Below, in pieces: positions 11,071-21,845 of a DNA stretch of 64,000 nt (its first letter is position 1; each line of letters begins with the position of its first letter). Source of the stretch: Mantamonas sphyraenae (lineage: Eukaryota; CRuMs; Mantamonadidae); the NCBI GenBank assembly GCA_026936335.1, contig JAPMXV010000062.1, forward strand, positions 186,001-250,000, read 5' to 3'. A model generated the notes under the pieces. That model was not told the origin of the DNA. It did no database searches and saw nothing but the letters and a program-made list of their open reading frames with translations. Both the position numbers and the translations under genes were made by a program.

Positions 11071-12846
11071 CTACTGGCTCGCTTTCGCCTCTCCCAGCCA
11101 CCCCTGCACATTCCGCCCATCCACCTCCACCCACGGCACCACAAACTGTGCCGGCTGGTACCACCAATCCCTTGCAATCCCTTCCACCACACGACACTTC
11201 TCCCCGCCTTCCTTCGCACGCCCCACCCCGTCTGCAAGCTGCTCGCCCCACGCCTCCACCATCCTTCCCCGCTCCTCCTCCACCGCCCGCACAAGTTCAT
11301 CCACCCCTTCATCCACCTCCACCCTGCTCCTCCTCTCTGCTCCCTCCTCATCCTCATCCCACTGTCCCCCCTTCCCTCGCCATTCCTCCACACGTCCCAT
11401 CCCGTTCTTCCAGCTGCGCTCCCATCCCACAACCTTCCTCTCTGCCTCCCACGCCTCACACGCCTGTGCCCCTCTGCTCCACCACGTCTCCAGCTCCTCG
11501 TCTCCTGCCTCCCGCCATTCCACCGCTCCTTCCACAACCTCCAGCATCCGATCCACATCCCTCCGCAGCTCCTCACGCACAAACGCTCCCATCTCCATCC
11601 CGTTCTCCTCCACCCACCGTCTGCTCTCCTCTACCTCTCGTAGCACACGTCCAATCCGCCCCGATTGTCCTCGCAATGCCTCCTGTCCAGCCTCAATCTC
11701 TTGCCACCGCTGCTTCACCTCCCCCAGATCCCCCACCTGCGCCTCCCGCTCCTTCTCCAGCTCCACCAGCATTCCCTCCACCCGTTCCAGCACCCCACGC
11801 TCTGCTTCCACCTTCCACTCCATCGCCTCCACCCCCAGCTCCTCCTCTGCATCCGCCCCATCCACCACTGCCTTGTACACTGCCTCCTCTCGTTCTCGCA
11901 GCCCCTCCCATTGCCGGTGTGCCTCGTTCAGCGCCGCTTCACTCTCCATGTACTGCCACACGTGCCGTTCTCGTCGCTGTGCCAGCAGCTCCTCGATGCT
12001 CTCCACCTCCTCCCCGTTCCCTGTTGCCCCTTCCATTGCCTCTGCCTCCTTGCTCACATCCAACACAGCGCTCTCGTGTGCCACACGTGCCGTGTCCATC
12101 TTGGCCACACGTGCCAGCTCTTCCACCAATGCCCCTGCGCTCACTTTGCTCACCACTCCGTCTGCCCCAGCCAATGCCTCTCGCACCACTCGCATGCTCA
12201 GACTCTCCTGCTTGTTCTCTGTCGAGTAGAACTGCTGCTTGCTTGCACCCACCACCTCGTCCGCCTCTCGCATCCTCTCCTCCACCCGTCGTCGGTACTC
12301 GCCAAACACACGCTCTTCCTGTTCCCCAGCCCGTCTCCCTCCGCGCATGCTCCACACCCGTGCCTTGCTCCGTCCTGTCTCTTCCCTTCTCTCTCCCACC
12401 TGCTTCTCTGTGCTCCATCGTCCCCTTTGGTGTCAGCTTCTCCATCAGCATTGCCCCCATCCGTCTCCTGCGCGCCAAAATTACTCACCCCATTGCCATA
12501 CTCCCTCCTCTGCCTCCTCCACCTCTCGTCCCAGCGCCCCAACCTGTGTTTCCAGTGCACGCAGTTCCTCCTTCAGTCGCTCCCTCTCTGCATTCGCCTC
12601 CTCCCACGCTGCCTCCGCCGCTGAGTCTCGGTTCCCGGCCACCCGCAGATTCCCTCGTATCTCCTCAGCCCGGCCCTCACTCATCACATGCCTCGTCAGG
12701 TGTTCCCACACCCCACGCATCTCTCCTCGACACACCTCCTCCATCGCCCCAGCCTCCCCTATGCTCTCCTGTCCCGCGTACCCGAGTTCCTCCTCCGCCC
12801 ATCGCGTCACTCGTCCTCCCAGTCTCTCCTGTCCCTCCTTGTTTCT

Positions 12847-12878
<32 letters not shown>

Positions 12879-12900
12879 GTTGCCCTCTTTTGCTGCTCAT
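11071..12900 (-). CDS. HAUS5: HAUS augmin-like complex subunit 5, copy A
   Basis: 582-aa coiled-coil protein from exons 12489-12900 and 11071-12407, split by an 81-nt intron (GTGAGT...CACAG). Augmin recruits gamma-tubulin to existing microtubules to branch the spindle. Two signatures support the call. The N-terminal block MRGVWEHLTRHV...IRGNL matches the family's WAYxLQHV...KKIRGNLLW segment. The C-terminal block IARDWWYQPAQFVVPW matches the family's IVGDWWEQPGQ. The middle is charged coiled coil. Human HAUS5 is 633 aa, so length fits. It lies 83 bp downstream of the ankyrin gene on the same strand. A nearly identical copy is at 21846-23673; they differ by a few substitutions and one Ser codon. 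Confidence 0.82.
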
Positions 12901-12983
12901 TCGCAACACCAACAACCCTTCCTGTTTGTTTCTTGGATTGGGTTCCTTTGCACACGCCTGTGCGTCCCTCACACACACACACA

Positions 12984-13503
12984 TCACCCAAGCATCCCTG
13001 CAATCTCCTTGTGCCCATTCGCTCGTGCAAGCTGCTTCGCCGTCTTGCCCTTCTTGTTCCGTGCTCCGTGTTCAGCTCCACATCGCAGCAGCACCTTGAC
13101 CGTCTCGCCGTGTCCCTTGGATGCTGCCATGTGCAATGGTGTGTTTCCATCCTTGGATGCACTCTCCATGTCTGCTCCACACTCGTGCAGTGCCTCGATG
13201 GCTGCAGTTGCCCCGTGCTGTGCTGCAACCCACACCGGGGTGCATCCTTTCCTTGTCCGCATCTCCACTTCCGCCCCTCCCTCCACCAATGCACTCACCG
13301 CCTCTGCCTGTCCTTCCCGTGCTGCCAGATGCAACGCCGTGTACCCTTGCTTCTGCTTCCCATCCACAGGCACTCCCACTTCCAACAACGCCACCACACG
13401 CTCCCTTTCTCCCGCCAGTGCTGCCTTGTGCAGTGCGTTCTCTTCGTTCTCATCCACCTCCAGTGCCTCCATCAAACTCATTGCACCCACGCCGCCCCTC
13501 GTG

Positions 13504-13541
<38 letters not shown>

Positions 13542-14744
13542 TCCTCCATCTTTCTCCCCTCCTTCTCCACCCTTTCCACCACCACCACCACCTGCTCCTC
13601 CTCCACCTCCACCACCACTTCTCTTCCCTCCATTCCCACCCCCCTCTTCGCCCTTGCCTCCCCGCTGTCCTGTCATCATCACCCGATTCAGTCCCACCGT
13701 GTTCACCCACGTCTTCAGGTTCCTGCTCGCCATCACATCCCGCAGCATCTCCGTGCACTCTTTGTGCTTGTGTGCCTGCGACCAGTCGTATGCTGTCTTG
13801 CCCAGCGTGTCCTGTGCGTACATGTCTGCCCCTACAAAGATCAACGCGAGCACCACGTTTGCATGCCCTCGCTTGGCTCCTGTGATTATTGCCGTCTCTT
13901 CCCGTGGGCCATACTTGCCTTCCATATCCACGCCAAACCCCACCAGCTCCAACACCACGTCCATACGTCCACAGTCCGCCGCGCTGTGCAGCAACCCCAG
14001 TGTGTCCACGTCCTCCTCCCGCACCTTCATCAGTGTCGTCACCTGTCTCAAGGTCCCGTAACGTGTTGCATTCACCAGCACCGGCCATGTCGGACGTGCT
14101 CCCCCCTTGACCAGCAACTCTGTCATCCTTTCTTGCTGCTGTGTCGTCACAACGTCCAACAGACTCTGTTCCATGTTGTCCACACAGTTTGCGTCTGCTC
14201 CCATCAGCAACAGTTGTCGTGCCGTGTTCTCCCGTCCCTGCACACACGCTTCCCACAGTGCCGTGTGCCCTCGTGTGCACCGCAGCTCCAGGTCAGCTCC
14301 GCATTCAACCAGCACCTTGACCATGTCCACACGCCCATCTGCAGCTGCCACAAACAGCGGAGTCAGCCCCGCATGTGTCTCGCGTGCATCCACACTCGCC
14401 AGACCAGCTGCCAGGTGTCGCACACACTCGCTGAAGCCCCGTTTCGCTGCAATGTACAGCGGTGTGCGTCCCAGCTTGTTGCGTGCGTCCACATCTGCTC
14501 CCAGCTTCACCAGCTCTTCCACCACTGGGTAATGGCCTCTGTACGATGCCACATACAGCGGTGTGCATCCGTTCTTGCCCCGTGCGTTGATCTTGGCCCC
14601 AACCTCAATCAGCACGCGGATGCTCTCCACCTGTCCGTTGACAGCCGCATAGTGGGTGGCCGCCCATTCTTGTTGACCAATGGCCATCATATCCTCGCCA
14701 ATCTCCAGCTCCAGACCCGCCGGCGGGTCGATGGATGTGTCCAT
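12984..14744 (-). CDS. Ankyrin-repeat protein, copy A
   Basis: 586-aa single-exon protein. About eight N-terminal ankyrin repeats (for example GCTPLYVASYRGHYPVV and GRTPLYIAAKRGF) are followed by a Gly-rich and poly-Ser linker (AGC repeats near 13503-13545) and four more repeats at the C-terminus. No enzymatic or membrane domain is visible. The start MDTSIDPP is preferred over upstream in-frame ATGs because only this start is conserved between the two copies; the region upstream is frame-shifted between arms. I know of no named orthologue. Its constant pairing with HAUS5 in both arms does not by itself imply a shared function. Confidence 0.88.
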
Positions 14745-15007
14745 GGTGTGGGTGGGTGGCGTGCAAAGAAGTGCGCGGAGTAAAGGTGCATCGGCCAGTG
14801 CGAGGATGGGTGGTGTGGTGGATACTGTTTGAGAGAGTGTGTTAACGTGTTGTACATGGGTGCATGGTGTGCCATGTGTACGCGTTGGATTTCATTTTCA
14901 CATACGTTTGCTGCACCCCCTCACTATCGGTTGGTCGCAAGTTCGTTTGTCTGTTCTAGGTTCCAGGGATCAACTACAACGTGGCACCGCTCTTGGTGAC
15001 GATTGCC

Positions 15008-15079
15008 GGCTGCGTGGTGTAGTGGTTAGCATAGGAGACTTTGAATCTCTTGACCCGGGTTCGAATCCCGGCGCGGCCT
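15008..15079 (+). tRNA. tRNA-Gln (TTG)
   Basis: Cloverleaf with acceptor GGCTGCG/CGCGGCC, D arm GTGTAGTGGTTAGCAT, anticodon stem GGAGA/TCTCT around CTTTGAA (anticodon TTG), and T arm CCGGG-TTCGAAT-CCCGG. A strong T8 run follows at about 15086-15093. It sits in the spacer between the two arms, each of which carries the CTG isoacceptor. Confidence 0.97.
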
Positions 15080-15213
15080 GACATATTTTTTTTTGCCATT
15101 GCGACATCAACACCTCCAGGGTCAAGCATTGAGTTGGGGGACCTCCCACGCATCCATACTGACTTTTGTTCACCACCTTTCTTCAATGCGCGTGCCGAAG
15201 CAACGTGTTTCCG

Positions 15214-16794
15214 ATGTTCTCGCGATCACGCGTCGTAGCACTGCAGTCGTCGCCAGTGGTTGCGGTTGAAGTTGTTCAAGGGGTGACTCGCTCGGCAGGT
15301 GGCCTGGCATCTCTCGTGGCTGGCCATGCGTGCGGTGAAAGCAGTGACAAGACGGCTGTTCTTTCCGGCAAAGCGGTGCAGACTCCCACAAGTTATGCTG
15401 AGCTGGGACAAGGAGCCCTCGGCGTTGCCAAGCGCCTCGCCGATGCAGGGGTGTCTGCTGGTGACGCTGTGTGCTTCCTGGTGCCGAACGAGGCGGAGTA
15501 CGCAGAAATCACCCTCGGCGTGTGGCACAACAGGGCCATGTGCGTTCCCATGTGCACGTCGCACACCACCCACGAACTGGAGTATGTATTGGAGCACAGT
15601 GGTGCGCGTGCTGTGGTCGTGCATCCAGACATGCAAGAACGCGTGCAAGATCTAGCCACGAAACGGAAGACCACGCTCATCAGCACAGAGGACATGCACG
15701 GGTCGCCTGCAGACGATATCAACCATTTGGGTGCATCTGTGCAGCTTCAGGATCCTGCGTTGATGATCTACACGAGCGGAACGACGGGCAGACCCAAGGG
15801 GGTGGTGACGACACACAGCAACGTCTCTGCCCAGATCGACTCGTTGCTGCAGGCATGGGATTGGAGTGCAGACGACCGCATTCTTCATGTGCTGCCCCTT
15901 CATCACGTCCACGGCATCGTCAATGTCCTTTACTGTTCACTGGCGGCACAGGCAACGTGTGATATGTTGCCCTCGTTCGATGCAGACGCCGTGTGGCACA
16001 AACTCATGTCGGGAGGCATTACTCGCTTCATGGCCGTTCCTACCATCTACAGCAAACTCATTGCCGCCTACGATGCCATGGATGAGGCGCAGCAAGCCAA
16101 AGCGTCGCAGGCCTGCCGCATGCTCAACCTGATGGTGTCTGGCTCTGCAGCACTGCCTGACTCTGTGTTTCACCGCTGGCACAACATCTCGGGCCACCGT
16201 CTGCTGGAACGGTATGGTATGACCGAAATCGGCATGGCGTTGAGCAACCCGCTGCGGCCGGAAGAGCAGCGCCTGCCAGGGCACGTGGGCAAACCCCTGC
16301 CCGGCGTGGAGACTCGTGTGGTCGACGGTGAACTGCTCATTCGTTCGCCCTCTGTGTTCCGCGAGTACCTCGGCAATCCCAAAGCCACGCGTGAGGCGTT
16401 TGACGACGACGGCTTCTTTCGCACAGGCGATGTTGTCGACGTCAACGACGACGGCGTGTTTCGTATCATGGGTCGACAGAGTGTGGACATCATCAAGAGT
16501 GCCGCATACAAGCTGAGTGCCCTGGAGATCGAACGGGAGCTGCTGGACCACCCGCACGTGCAGGAGTGTGCCGTCCTTGGCATTGATGACGACGAGTATG
16601 GCCAGGTGGTTGCCGCTCTGGTTGTCTCCCAACACATGGACGACGAAGAGGAGCTCAAACGCTTTGCAGCCAGTCGCATGGCTCGCTACAAGGTGCCACG
16701 TGTGTACCGCCTGCAGCGCGAGCCTCTGCCACGCAACGCCATGGGCAAAGTCAACAAGAAAGACCTGGTCAAGGCATGGACCACAACAGCGTGA
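15214..16794 (+). CDS. ACSF3: Malonyl-CoA synthetase (acyl-CoA synthetase family member 3)
   Basis: 526-aa single-exon ATP-dependent ligase that makes malonyl-CoA from malonate, supplying mitochondrial fatty-acid synthesis and clearing malonate. The AMP-binding signature is YTSGTTGRPKG. The motif LLERYGMTEIGMALSNPL is characteristic of ACSF3, as are PSVFREYLGNP and RQSVDIIKSAAYKLSALEIE. The C-terminal lysine lies in NAMGKVNKKDL. The start at 15214 gives MFSRSRVVALQ, an Arg-rich leader suited to mitochondrial import. An earlier non-ATG in-frame stretch is disregarded. It ends 31 bp from the convergent LZTFL1 gene. Confidence 0.9.
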   Translation: MFSRSRVVALQSSPVVAVEVVQGVTRSAGGLASLVAGHACGESSDKTAVLSGKAVQTPTSYAELGQGALGVAKRLADAGVSAGDAVCFLVPNEAEYAEITLGVWHNRAMCVPMCTSHTTHELEYVLEHSGARAVVVHPDMQERVQDLATKRKTTLISTEDMHGSPADDINHLGASVQLQDPALMIYTSGTTGRPKGVVTTHSNVSAQIDSLLQAWDWSADDRILHVLPLHHVHGIVNVLYCSLAAQATCDMLPSFDADAVWHKLMSGGITRFMAVPTIYSKLIAAYDAMDEAQQAKASQACRMLNLMVSGSAALPDSVFHRWHNISGHRLLERYGMTEIGMALSNPLRPEEQRLPGHVGKPLPGVETRVVDGELLIRSPSVFREYLGNPKATREAFDDDGFFRTGDVVDVNDDGVFRIMGRQSVDIIKSAAYKLSALEIERELLDHPHVQECAVLGIDDDEYGQVVAALVVSQHMDDEEELKRFAASRMARYKVPRVYRLQREPLPRNAMGKVNKKDLVKAWTTTA

Positions 16795-16825
16795 GTGTGA
16801 ATGAAAGGCAATGGGTGAGTGTTTT

Positions 16826-17971
16826 TCAGTCGCTGTCGCTGTGGTGTTCGTCGTCCTCAACCACCTCGGTCGTGTCACCATCCACACCGGCATCCTTCAA
16901 CTGCTGCCGCAGACCCTTGATTGTCGCATTCTTCTCCGCCAGCATCTTCTTCATGCTCAGGAACTGCTTGCTGGAGCTCAGCTTGCCATTCATCTCTTCC
17001 TTCAGCTCGGCCAGCTCGCCTGCCACCGCCTGCAGCTTGGCCATGGTCTCTGCGTCGCCCGTAGATGACGAAGACGAAGAGCCTGCAGACGCTTCGTCCA
17101 ACTTGGCCGCTGCGTTGGCTGCTTCTGCCTTGGCTTTGGCCTTGTCGCTCTCTGCTTGCGTCACGTTGCTTTCAAGCAACTCGATGCGCTTCTGTGCCGT
17201 GCCCAGCTCGTCCTTCACCGTCATCAGCGTCACATTCATCTCGCTCTTTTCTCGCAGCGCATCCCTGCACTGCGCCTCTGCCTTGGCCAGTCGCTCCTTC
17301 AGCGTGTCACGCTCCAGTTGCAAGTTGGCGATCTCGTACTTCTCCTTTGCGTCCCCAGACATGGGTGCCAGCTTCTTGCCACCCAGGCCACCCTTGTTCT
17401 TTTCGATCTTGTCAATGTCGCTCATCAGCGTCCTGTGTCGTGCCGCGTCACGGGGGTTTTCGCGGTGTGTTAGCCGGCCATTCCGTTTTCCTCACGGCGA
17501 GTTTTTGGCGCGCGAGATCCCCTTTGCTGCCCGCTTGCGCCTCTCCCGCACCCCCAACTTACTCATCCTCCAGCGAGGCAGGATCCAGCTCCAGCATGGC
17601 ACCCAGCTTCTCCGCCTGTTGGAACAGCAGCTTGAGCATGCCTGCACTACGGTGTGCGGTGTCCTGCAGCTCCTTTGTCACCAACCGTCCCACATCGCTC
17701 TTCAGCCCGTCCAGGATGTCCTCCACCTCCGACAGCGCATACGTGTCCTGCGTCAGGCCCATTTCAGACACCATCGCAAACGCCGTGTCCACCTCCCGTT
17801 CGCTCTCCTCCCGTTTCAGTTTGGCAAACGCAAGGTACTTCTGAATCGTATCTGCATACAGCTCGTCCAACGATGACTGTGTGTCCACCCGCTCCAGTGT
17901 CAGTGGATCCCCCCTCTCGGTTCCTCCCCTCCTTCTCCTTCTCTCGTTCCTGCTTCTGCGGCTCGCACCAT
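16826..17971 (-). CDS. LZTFL1: Leucine zipper transcription factor-like 1 (BBSome regulator)
   Basis: LZTFL1 binds the BBSome and controls its entry into cilia. Exons 17563-17876 and 16826-17432 are joined by a 130-nt phase-2 intron. The N-terminal helices (IQKYLAFAKLKRE, DTYALSEVEDILDGL, LKLLFQQAEKLGAML) align in order with the family. The C-terminal coiled coil ends in FLSMKKMLAEKNATIKGLRQQL, the family hallmark. The best start model is a tiny exon holding only ATG (17969-17971) followed at once by a GTGCGA donor; the intron would end in CACAG at 17877. This gives 307 aa against 299 in human. If right, the start lies 43 bp from the divergent HSBP1 start. The start is inferred, the rest firm. 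Confidence 0.85.
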
Positions 17972-18014
17972 TGTTGTTTTGGAGCTGCCCCCGCACGGCC
18001 ACCGAAACACACAA

Positions 18015-18698
18015 ATGAGCGGCAAGAAAAGCAAAAAGTCGGCCGCCACCGAAGAGGTGGAGCCTCAGGATGCACAGGAACTCACTCTGATGGTATGAGC
18101 GGGATATGGACGCCTTGGCATGAAAAGCGCGCACGGGACGATCGCTGACCAGTCAGGAACTCGCACAAACCACCCCTACACACGCCCTGGCTTCGCAACG
18201 GACGTGTAACACACGTCCTCGCCTGCCTACCATCGTCTGCGTCCTTTTCCCATGTGCGGTGTAACACGCACGTCGGCCGCCGTCACGTCCACAGGTGCAA
18301 ACAATGCTGCAGCAAATGGTACGTTGGCGCCAAGTCGCTCCGTCGGTTTCCACCGCCGCTGGCCCAGCGACACGCAGCACAGACGTCGTGCAAAGGCTCA
18401 CACTACTCGTTCGCATGCAATCTCTACCCGCAGCAAGGCCGTTTTGAGGACATGAGCAACCAGATCATTGGCAGGAGTGCGTTCTTCGTTCGCGAGTTCC
18501 CTGGTCCTTGCGCCTCCCCTCCCCCACCCCCTTCGCATGAGCTCACACGCATGTGCACCACCCCACGCCCGGCATTCACCTCATCACTCACCCTCTGTGT
18601 GCGCTTCAGTCGACCAGATGGGCACCCGCATCGACGATCTCGAGGCGTCCATTGCCGACCTCATGGAACAAGCTGGCATCGAGGAGCAGAAGGAATAA
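18015..18698 (+). CDS. HSBP1: Heat shock factor-binding protein 1
   Basis: 77-aa coiled-coil protein that binds HSF1 trimers and is also related to WASH-complex assembly. It is split into four exons: 18015-18092, 18295-18318, 18434-18476 and 18610-18698. The second exon is only 24 nt and encodes VQTMLQQM. All introns are GT-AG and all phases agree (0, 0, 1). The joined protein follows the family residue by residue: [47 protein letters not shown], then EQAGIEEQKE. The small exons make the gene easy to miss. It has a basic N-terminal extension, MSGKKSKKS. Confidence 0.93.
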
Positions 18699-18835
18699 GC
18701 GGAATTGAGTGTGCACGCAGCATCGTGTGTGTGTTTGTGTGCAGGATTCCATGATGCAATGCAATCCACCCCCTCTCTTTGTTGCAGAGTGACTGCGACT
18801 CCTGATCCCAACCACACACACACACACACAAGCAC

Positions 18836-19828
18836 ATGTCCACACTCACCAAGCAGTCCAGCGCACTCTTGGACGTCGTTGTCGTTGGCGCAGGCGTGAC
18901 GGGCATCACTGCCGCACGTGCACTGCAGGCAGATGGACTGTCGGTGAGAGTGTTGGACAAGGGCCGCGGCCTGGGGGGACGTGTGGCCTCTCGCAGGCAC
19001 ATCAAAGGGGCTTCGTTCGACCACGGTGCCGTCCTCTTTGCCACGGATGTGTCGTCTGAGGGCACCCAATGGCAGGACGGCTTTGTCGGCGTACCAGACA
19101 ACCGCGCAGCCGTTGAATCGCTGGCTAGTGGCCTCGACGTGCACACGCAAACCCAAGTGGGTGGCATGACGCGCACTGAAGAAGGCGTGTGGTCCCTGGC
19201 AGACACCAATGGGCAAGAACTCGTCCAAACAAAGCGCGTCTTTCTCTCCGTCCCGGCTCCACAGGCCATTGCCCTGCTCGAGCCTGTGGACGAGGCCGCC
19301 GAGATGGTACAACGCCTCGCGGATGTCACCATGGTGCCCACATGGACCCTCATGCTTGCCTTTCCCGACCAGGTGGCACCCGATGACGAGACACCCATTC
19401 GCCCCTTTTCCAAAGGCTCCGATCTGCACAAAATCGTGCACAACTCTGCCAAACCGCAACGTCCGGATCCCAGCAGCGAACAAGGGGCGTTGGACTGTTG
19501 GGTGGTCCATGCCAGTGTGCCGTGGACGCAGGATCACCTCGAGCTGGAGCGTGACGAGGTTGCCCCGCTGCTTCTGGCCAAGTTTGCACAGGAGTTGGAC
19601 ATGGACACAGACACTCATGGGTTGCCGCGGCTCACTCCTTCGGTCATGAGTGCCCATCGATGGCGCTATGCGTTTGCTTCGGAACCGCTTGGACAACCGT
19701 GCCTTGCCAACGACACGGCAGACCTGGTCATCGGAGGAGACTGGTGCACAGGCAAGTCTGTGGAAGATGCAATGGCCAGTGGCATTGCCGCTGCAAAGGC
19801 CATCGTTGCTGCCCACACGGAGGAGTGA
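18836..19828 (+). CDS. FAD/NAD(P)-dependent amine oxidoreductase, renalase-like
   Basis: 330-aa single-exon flavoprotein. The N-terminal dinucleotide fold has VVVGAGVTGITAARAL and, 25 residues on, the acidic end VLDKGRGLGGR with the GGR(V) motif of amine-oxidase-type flavoproteins. The C-terminus has IGGDWCTGKSVEDAMASG, the usual FAD-closing motif. Length and motif set match renalase-like and bacterial predicted NAD/FAD oxidoreductases. No signal peptide is visible, so it is probably cytosolic. Substrate unknown. It lies 137 bp downstream of HSBP1 on the same strand and ends just before the right arm of the inverted duplication. Confidence 0.8.
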   Translation: MSTLTKQSSALLDVVVVGAGVTGITAARALQADGLSVRVLDKGRGLGGRVASRRHIKGASFDHGAVLFATDVSSEGTQWQDGFVGVPDNRAAVESLASGLDVHTQTQVGGMTRTEEGVWSLADTNGQELVQTKRVFLSVPAPQAIALLEPVDEAAEMVQRLADVTMVPTWTLMLAFPDQVAPDDETPIRPFSKGSDLHKIVHNSAKPQRPDPSSEQGALDCWVVHASVPWTQDHLELERDEVAPLLLAKFAQELDMDTDTHGLPRLTPSVMSAHRWRYAFASEPLGQPCLANDTADLVIGGDWCTGKSVEDAMASGIAAAKAIVAAHTEE

Positions 19829-20001
19829 GTGGGAACGAAGACTTCTCCTGAATGCAATGACGTCGTTCAACATGGATCAATCTTGTGCACGTGGTTGGTT
19901 AACAACCCCACAACATCAAACAGGAATCACACCACCCATCCTCGCACTGGCCGATGCACCTTTACTCCGCGCACATCTTTGCACCCCCCCCCACCCACAC
20001 C

Positions 20002-21204
20002 ATGGACACATCCATCGACCCGCCGGCGGGTCTGGAGCTGGAGATTGGCGAGGATATGATGGCCATTGGTCAACAAGAATGGGCGGCCACCCACTATGCG
20101 GCTGTCAACGGACAGGTGGAGAGCATCCGCGTGCTGATTGAGGTTGGGGCCAAGATCAACGCACGGGGCAAGAACGGATGCACACCGCTGTATGTGGCAT
20201 CGTACAGAGGCCATTACCCAGTGGTGGAAGAGCTGGTGAAGCTGGGAGCAGATGTGGACGCACGCAACAAGCTGGGACGCACCCCGCTGTACATTGCAGC
20301 GAAACGGGGCTTCAGCGAGTGTGTGCGACACCTGGCAGCTGGTCTGGCGAGTGTGGATGCACGCGAGACACATGCGGGGCTGACTCCGCTGTTTGTGGCA
20401 GCTGCAGACGGGCGTGTGGACATGGTCAAGGTGCTGGTTGAATGCGGAGCTGACCTGGAGCTGCGGTGCACACGAGGGCACACGGCACTGTGGGAAGCGT
20501 GTGTGCAGGGACGGGAGAACACGGCACGACAACTGTTGCTGATGGGAGCAGACGCAAACTGTGTGGACAACATGGAACAGAGTCTGTTGGACGTTGTGAC
20601 GACACAGCAGCAAGAAAGGATGACAGAGTTGCTGGTCAAGGGGGGAGCACGTCCGACATGGCCGGTGCTGGTGAATGCAACACGTTACGGGACCTTGAGA
20701 CAGGTGACGACACTGATGAAGGTGCGGGAGGAGGACGTGGACACACTGGGGTTGCTGCACAGTGCGGCGGACTGTGGACGTATGGACGTGGTGTTGGAGC
20801 TGGTGGGGTTTGGCGTGGATATGGAAGGCAGGTATGGCCCACGGGAAGAGACGGCAATAATCACAGGAGCCAAGCGAGGGCATGCAAACGTGGTGCTCGC
20901 GTTGATCTTTGTAGGGGCAGACATGTACGCACAGGACACGCTGGGCAAGACAGCATACGACTGGTCGCAGGCACACAAGCACAAAGAGTGCACGGAGATG
21001 CTGCGGGATGTGATGGCGAGCAGGAACCTGAAGACGTGGGTGAACACGGTGGGACTGAATCGGGTGATGATGACAGGACAGCGGGGAGGCAAGGGCGAAG
21101 AGGGGGGTGGGAATGGAGGGAAGAGAAGTGGTGGTGGAGGTGGAGGAGGAGCAGGTGGTGGTGGTGGTGGAAAGGGTGGAGAAGGAGGGGAGAAAGATGG
21201 AGGA

Positions 21205-21242
<38 letters not shown>

Positions 21243-21762
21243 CACGAGGGGCGGCGTGGGTGCAATGAGTTTGATGGAGGCACTGGAGGTGGATGAGAAC
21301 GAGGAGAACGCACTGCACAAGGCAGCACTGGCGGGAGAAAGGGAGCGTGTGGTGGCGTTGTTGGAAGTGGGAGTGCCTGTGGATGGGAAGCAGAAGCAAG
21401 GGTACACGGCGTTGCATCTGGCAGCACGGGAAGGACAAGCAGAGGCGGTGAGTGCATTGGTGGAGGGAGGGGCGGAAGTGGAGATGCGGACGAGGAAAGG
21501 GTGCACCCCGGTGTGGGTTGCAGCACAGCACGGGGCAACAGCAGCCATCGAGGCACTGCACGAGTGTGGAGCAGACATGGAGAGTGCATCCAAGGATGGA
21601 AACACACCATTGCACATGGCAGCATCCAAGGGACACGGCGAGACGGTGAAGGTGCTGCTGCGATGTGGAGCTGAACACGGAGCACGGAACAAGAAGGGCA
21701 AGACGGCGAAGCAGCTTGCACGAGCGAATGGGCACAAGGAGATTGCAGGGATGCTTGGGTGA
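20002..21762 (+). CDS. Ankyrin-repeat protein, copy B
   Basis: 586 aa, essentially identical to the copy at 12984-14744, with the same N-terminal repeats, Gly-rich and poly-Ser linker (AGC repeats near 21206-21241) and C-terminal repeats. The one protein difference I noticed is MEGRYGP here against MEGKYGP in copy A. Both copies are open from start to stop, so both could be expressed. The coding DNA looks conserved with no sign of decay, which suggests a recent duplication or gene conversion. Confidence 0.88.
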
Positions 21763-21845
21763 TGTGTGTGTGTGTGAGGGACGCACAGGCGTGTGCAAAG
21801 GAACCCAATCCAAGAAACAAACAGGAAGGGTTGTTGGTGTTGCGA

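Larger units (their letters stand above)
10781..14818. repeat. Inverted duplication, left arm
   Basis: About 4.04 kb that matches 19923-23965 in reverse complement, interrupted only by scattered substitutions and a few small indels. It contains tRNA-Gln(CTG), a HAUS5 gene and an ankyrin gene. The outer edge was found by comparing flanks: identity starts at GGTCGCAAAGCCG (10781) and stops near 14818, beyond which the flanks are unrelated. Confidence 0.95.

Noticed and set aside
10803-14783. A 1326-codon open frame on the plus strand across the whole left arm (and a 1050-codon one on minus across the right arm)
   Set aside because: It is antisense to two well-supported genes and runs through the tRNA gene and the HAUS5 intron. 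Its product is a low-complexity Pro/Leu/Cys-rich string explained by codon bias of the real genes on the other strand.
18584-19873. Minus-strand 429-codon open frame opposite the FAD oxidoreductase
   Set aside because: The plus strand has clear FAD-binding motifs at both ends; the antisense frame has none.
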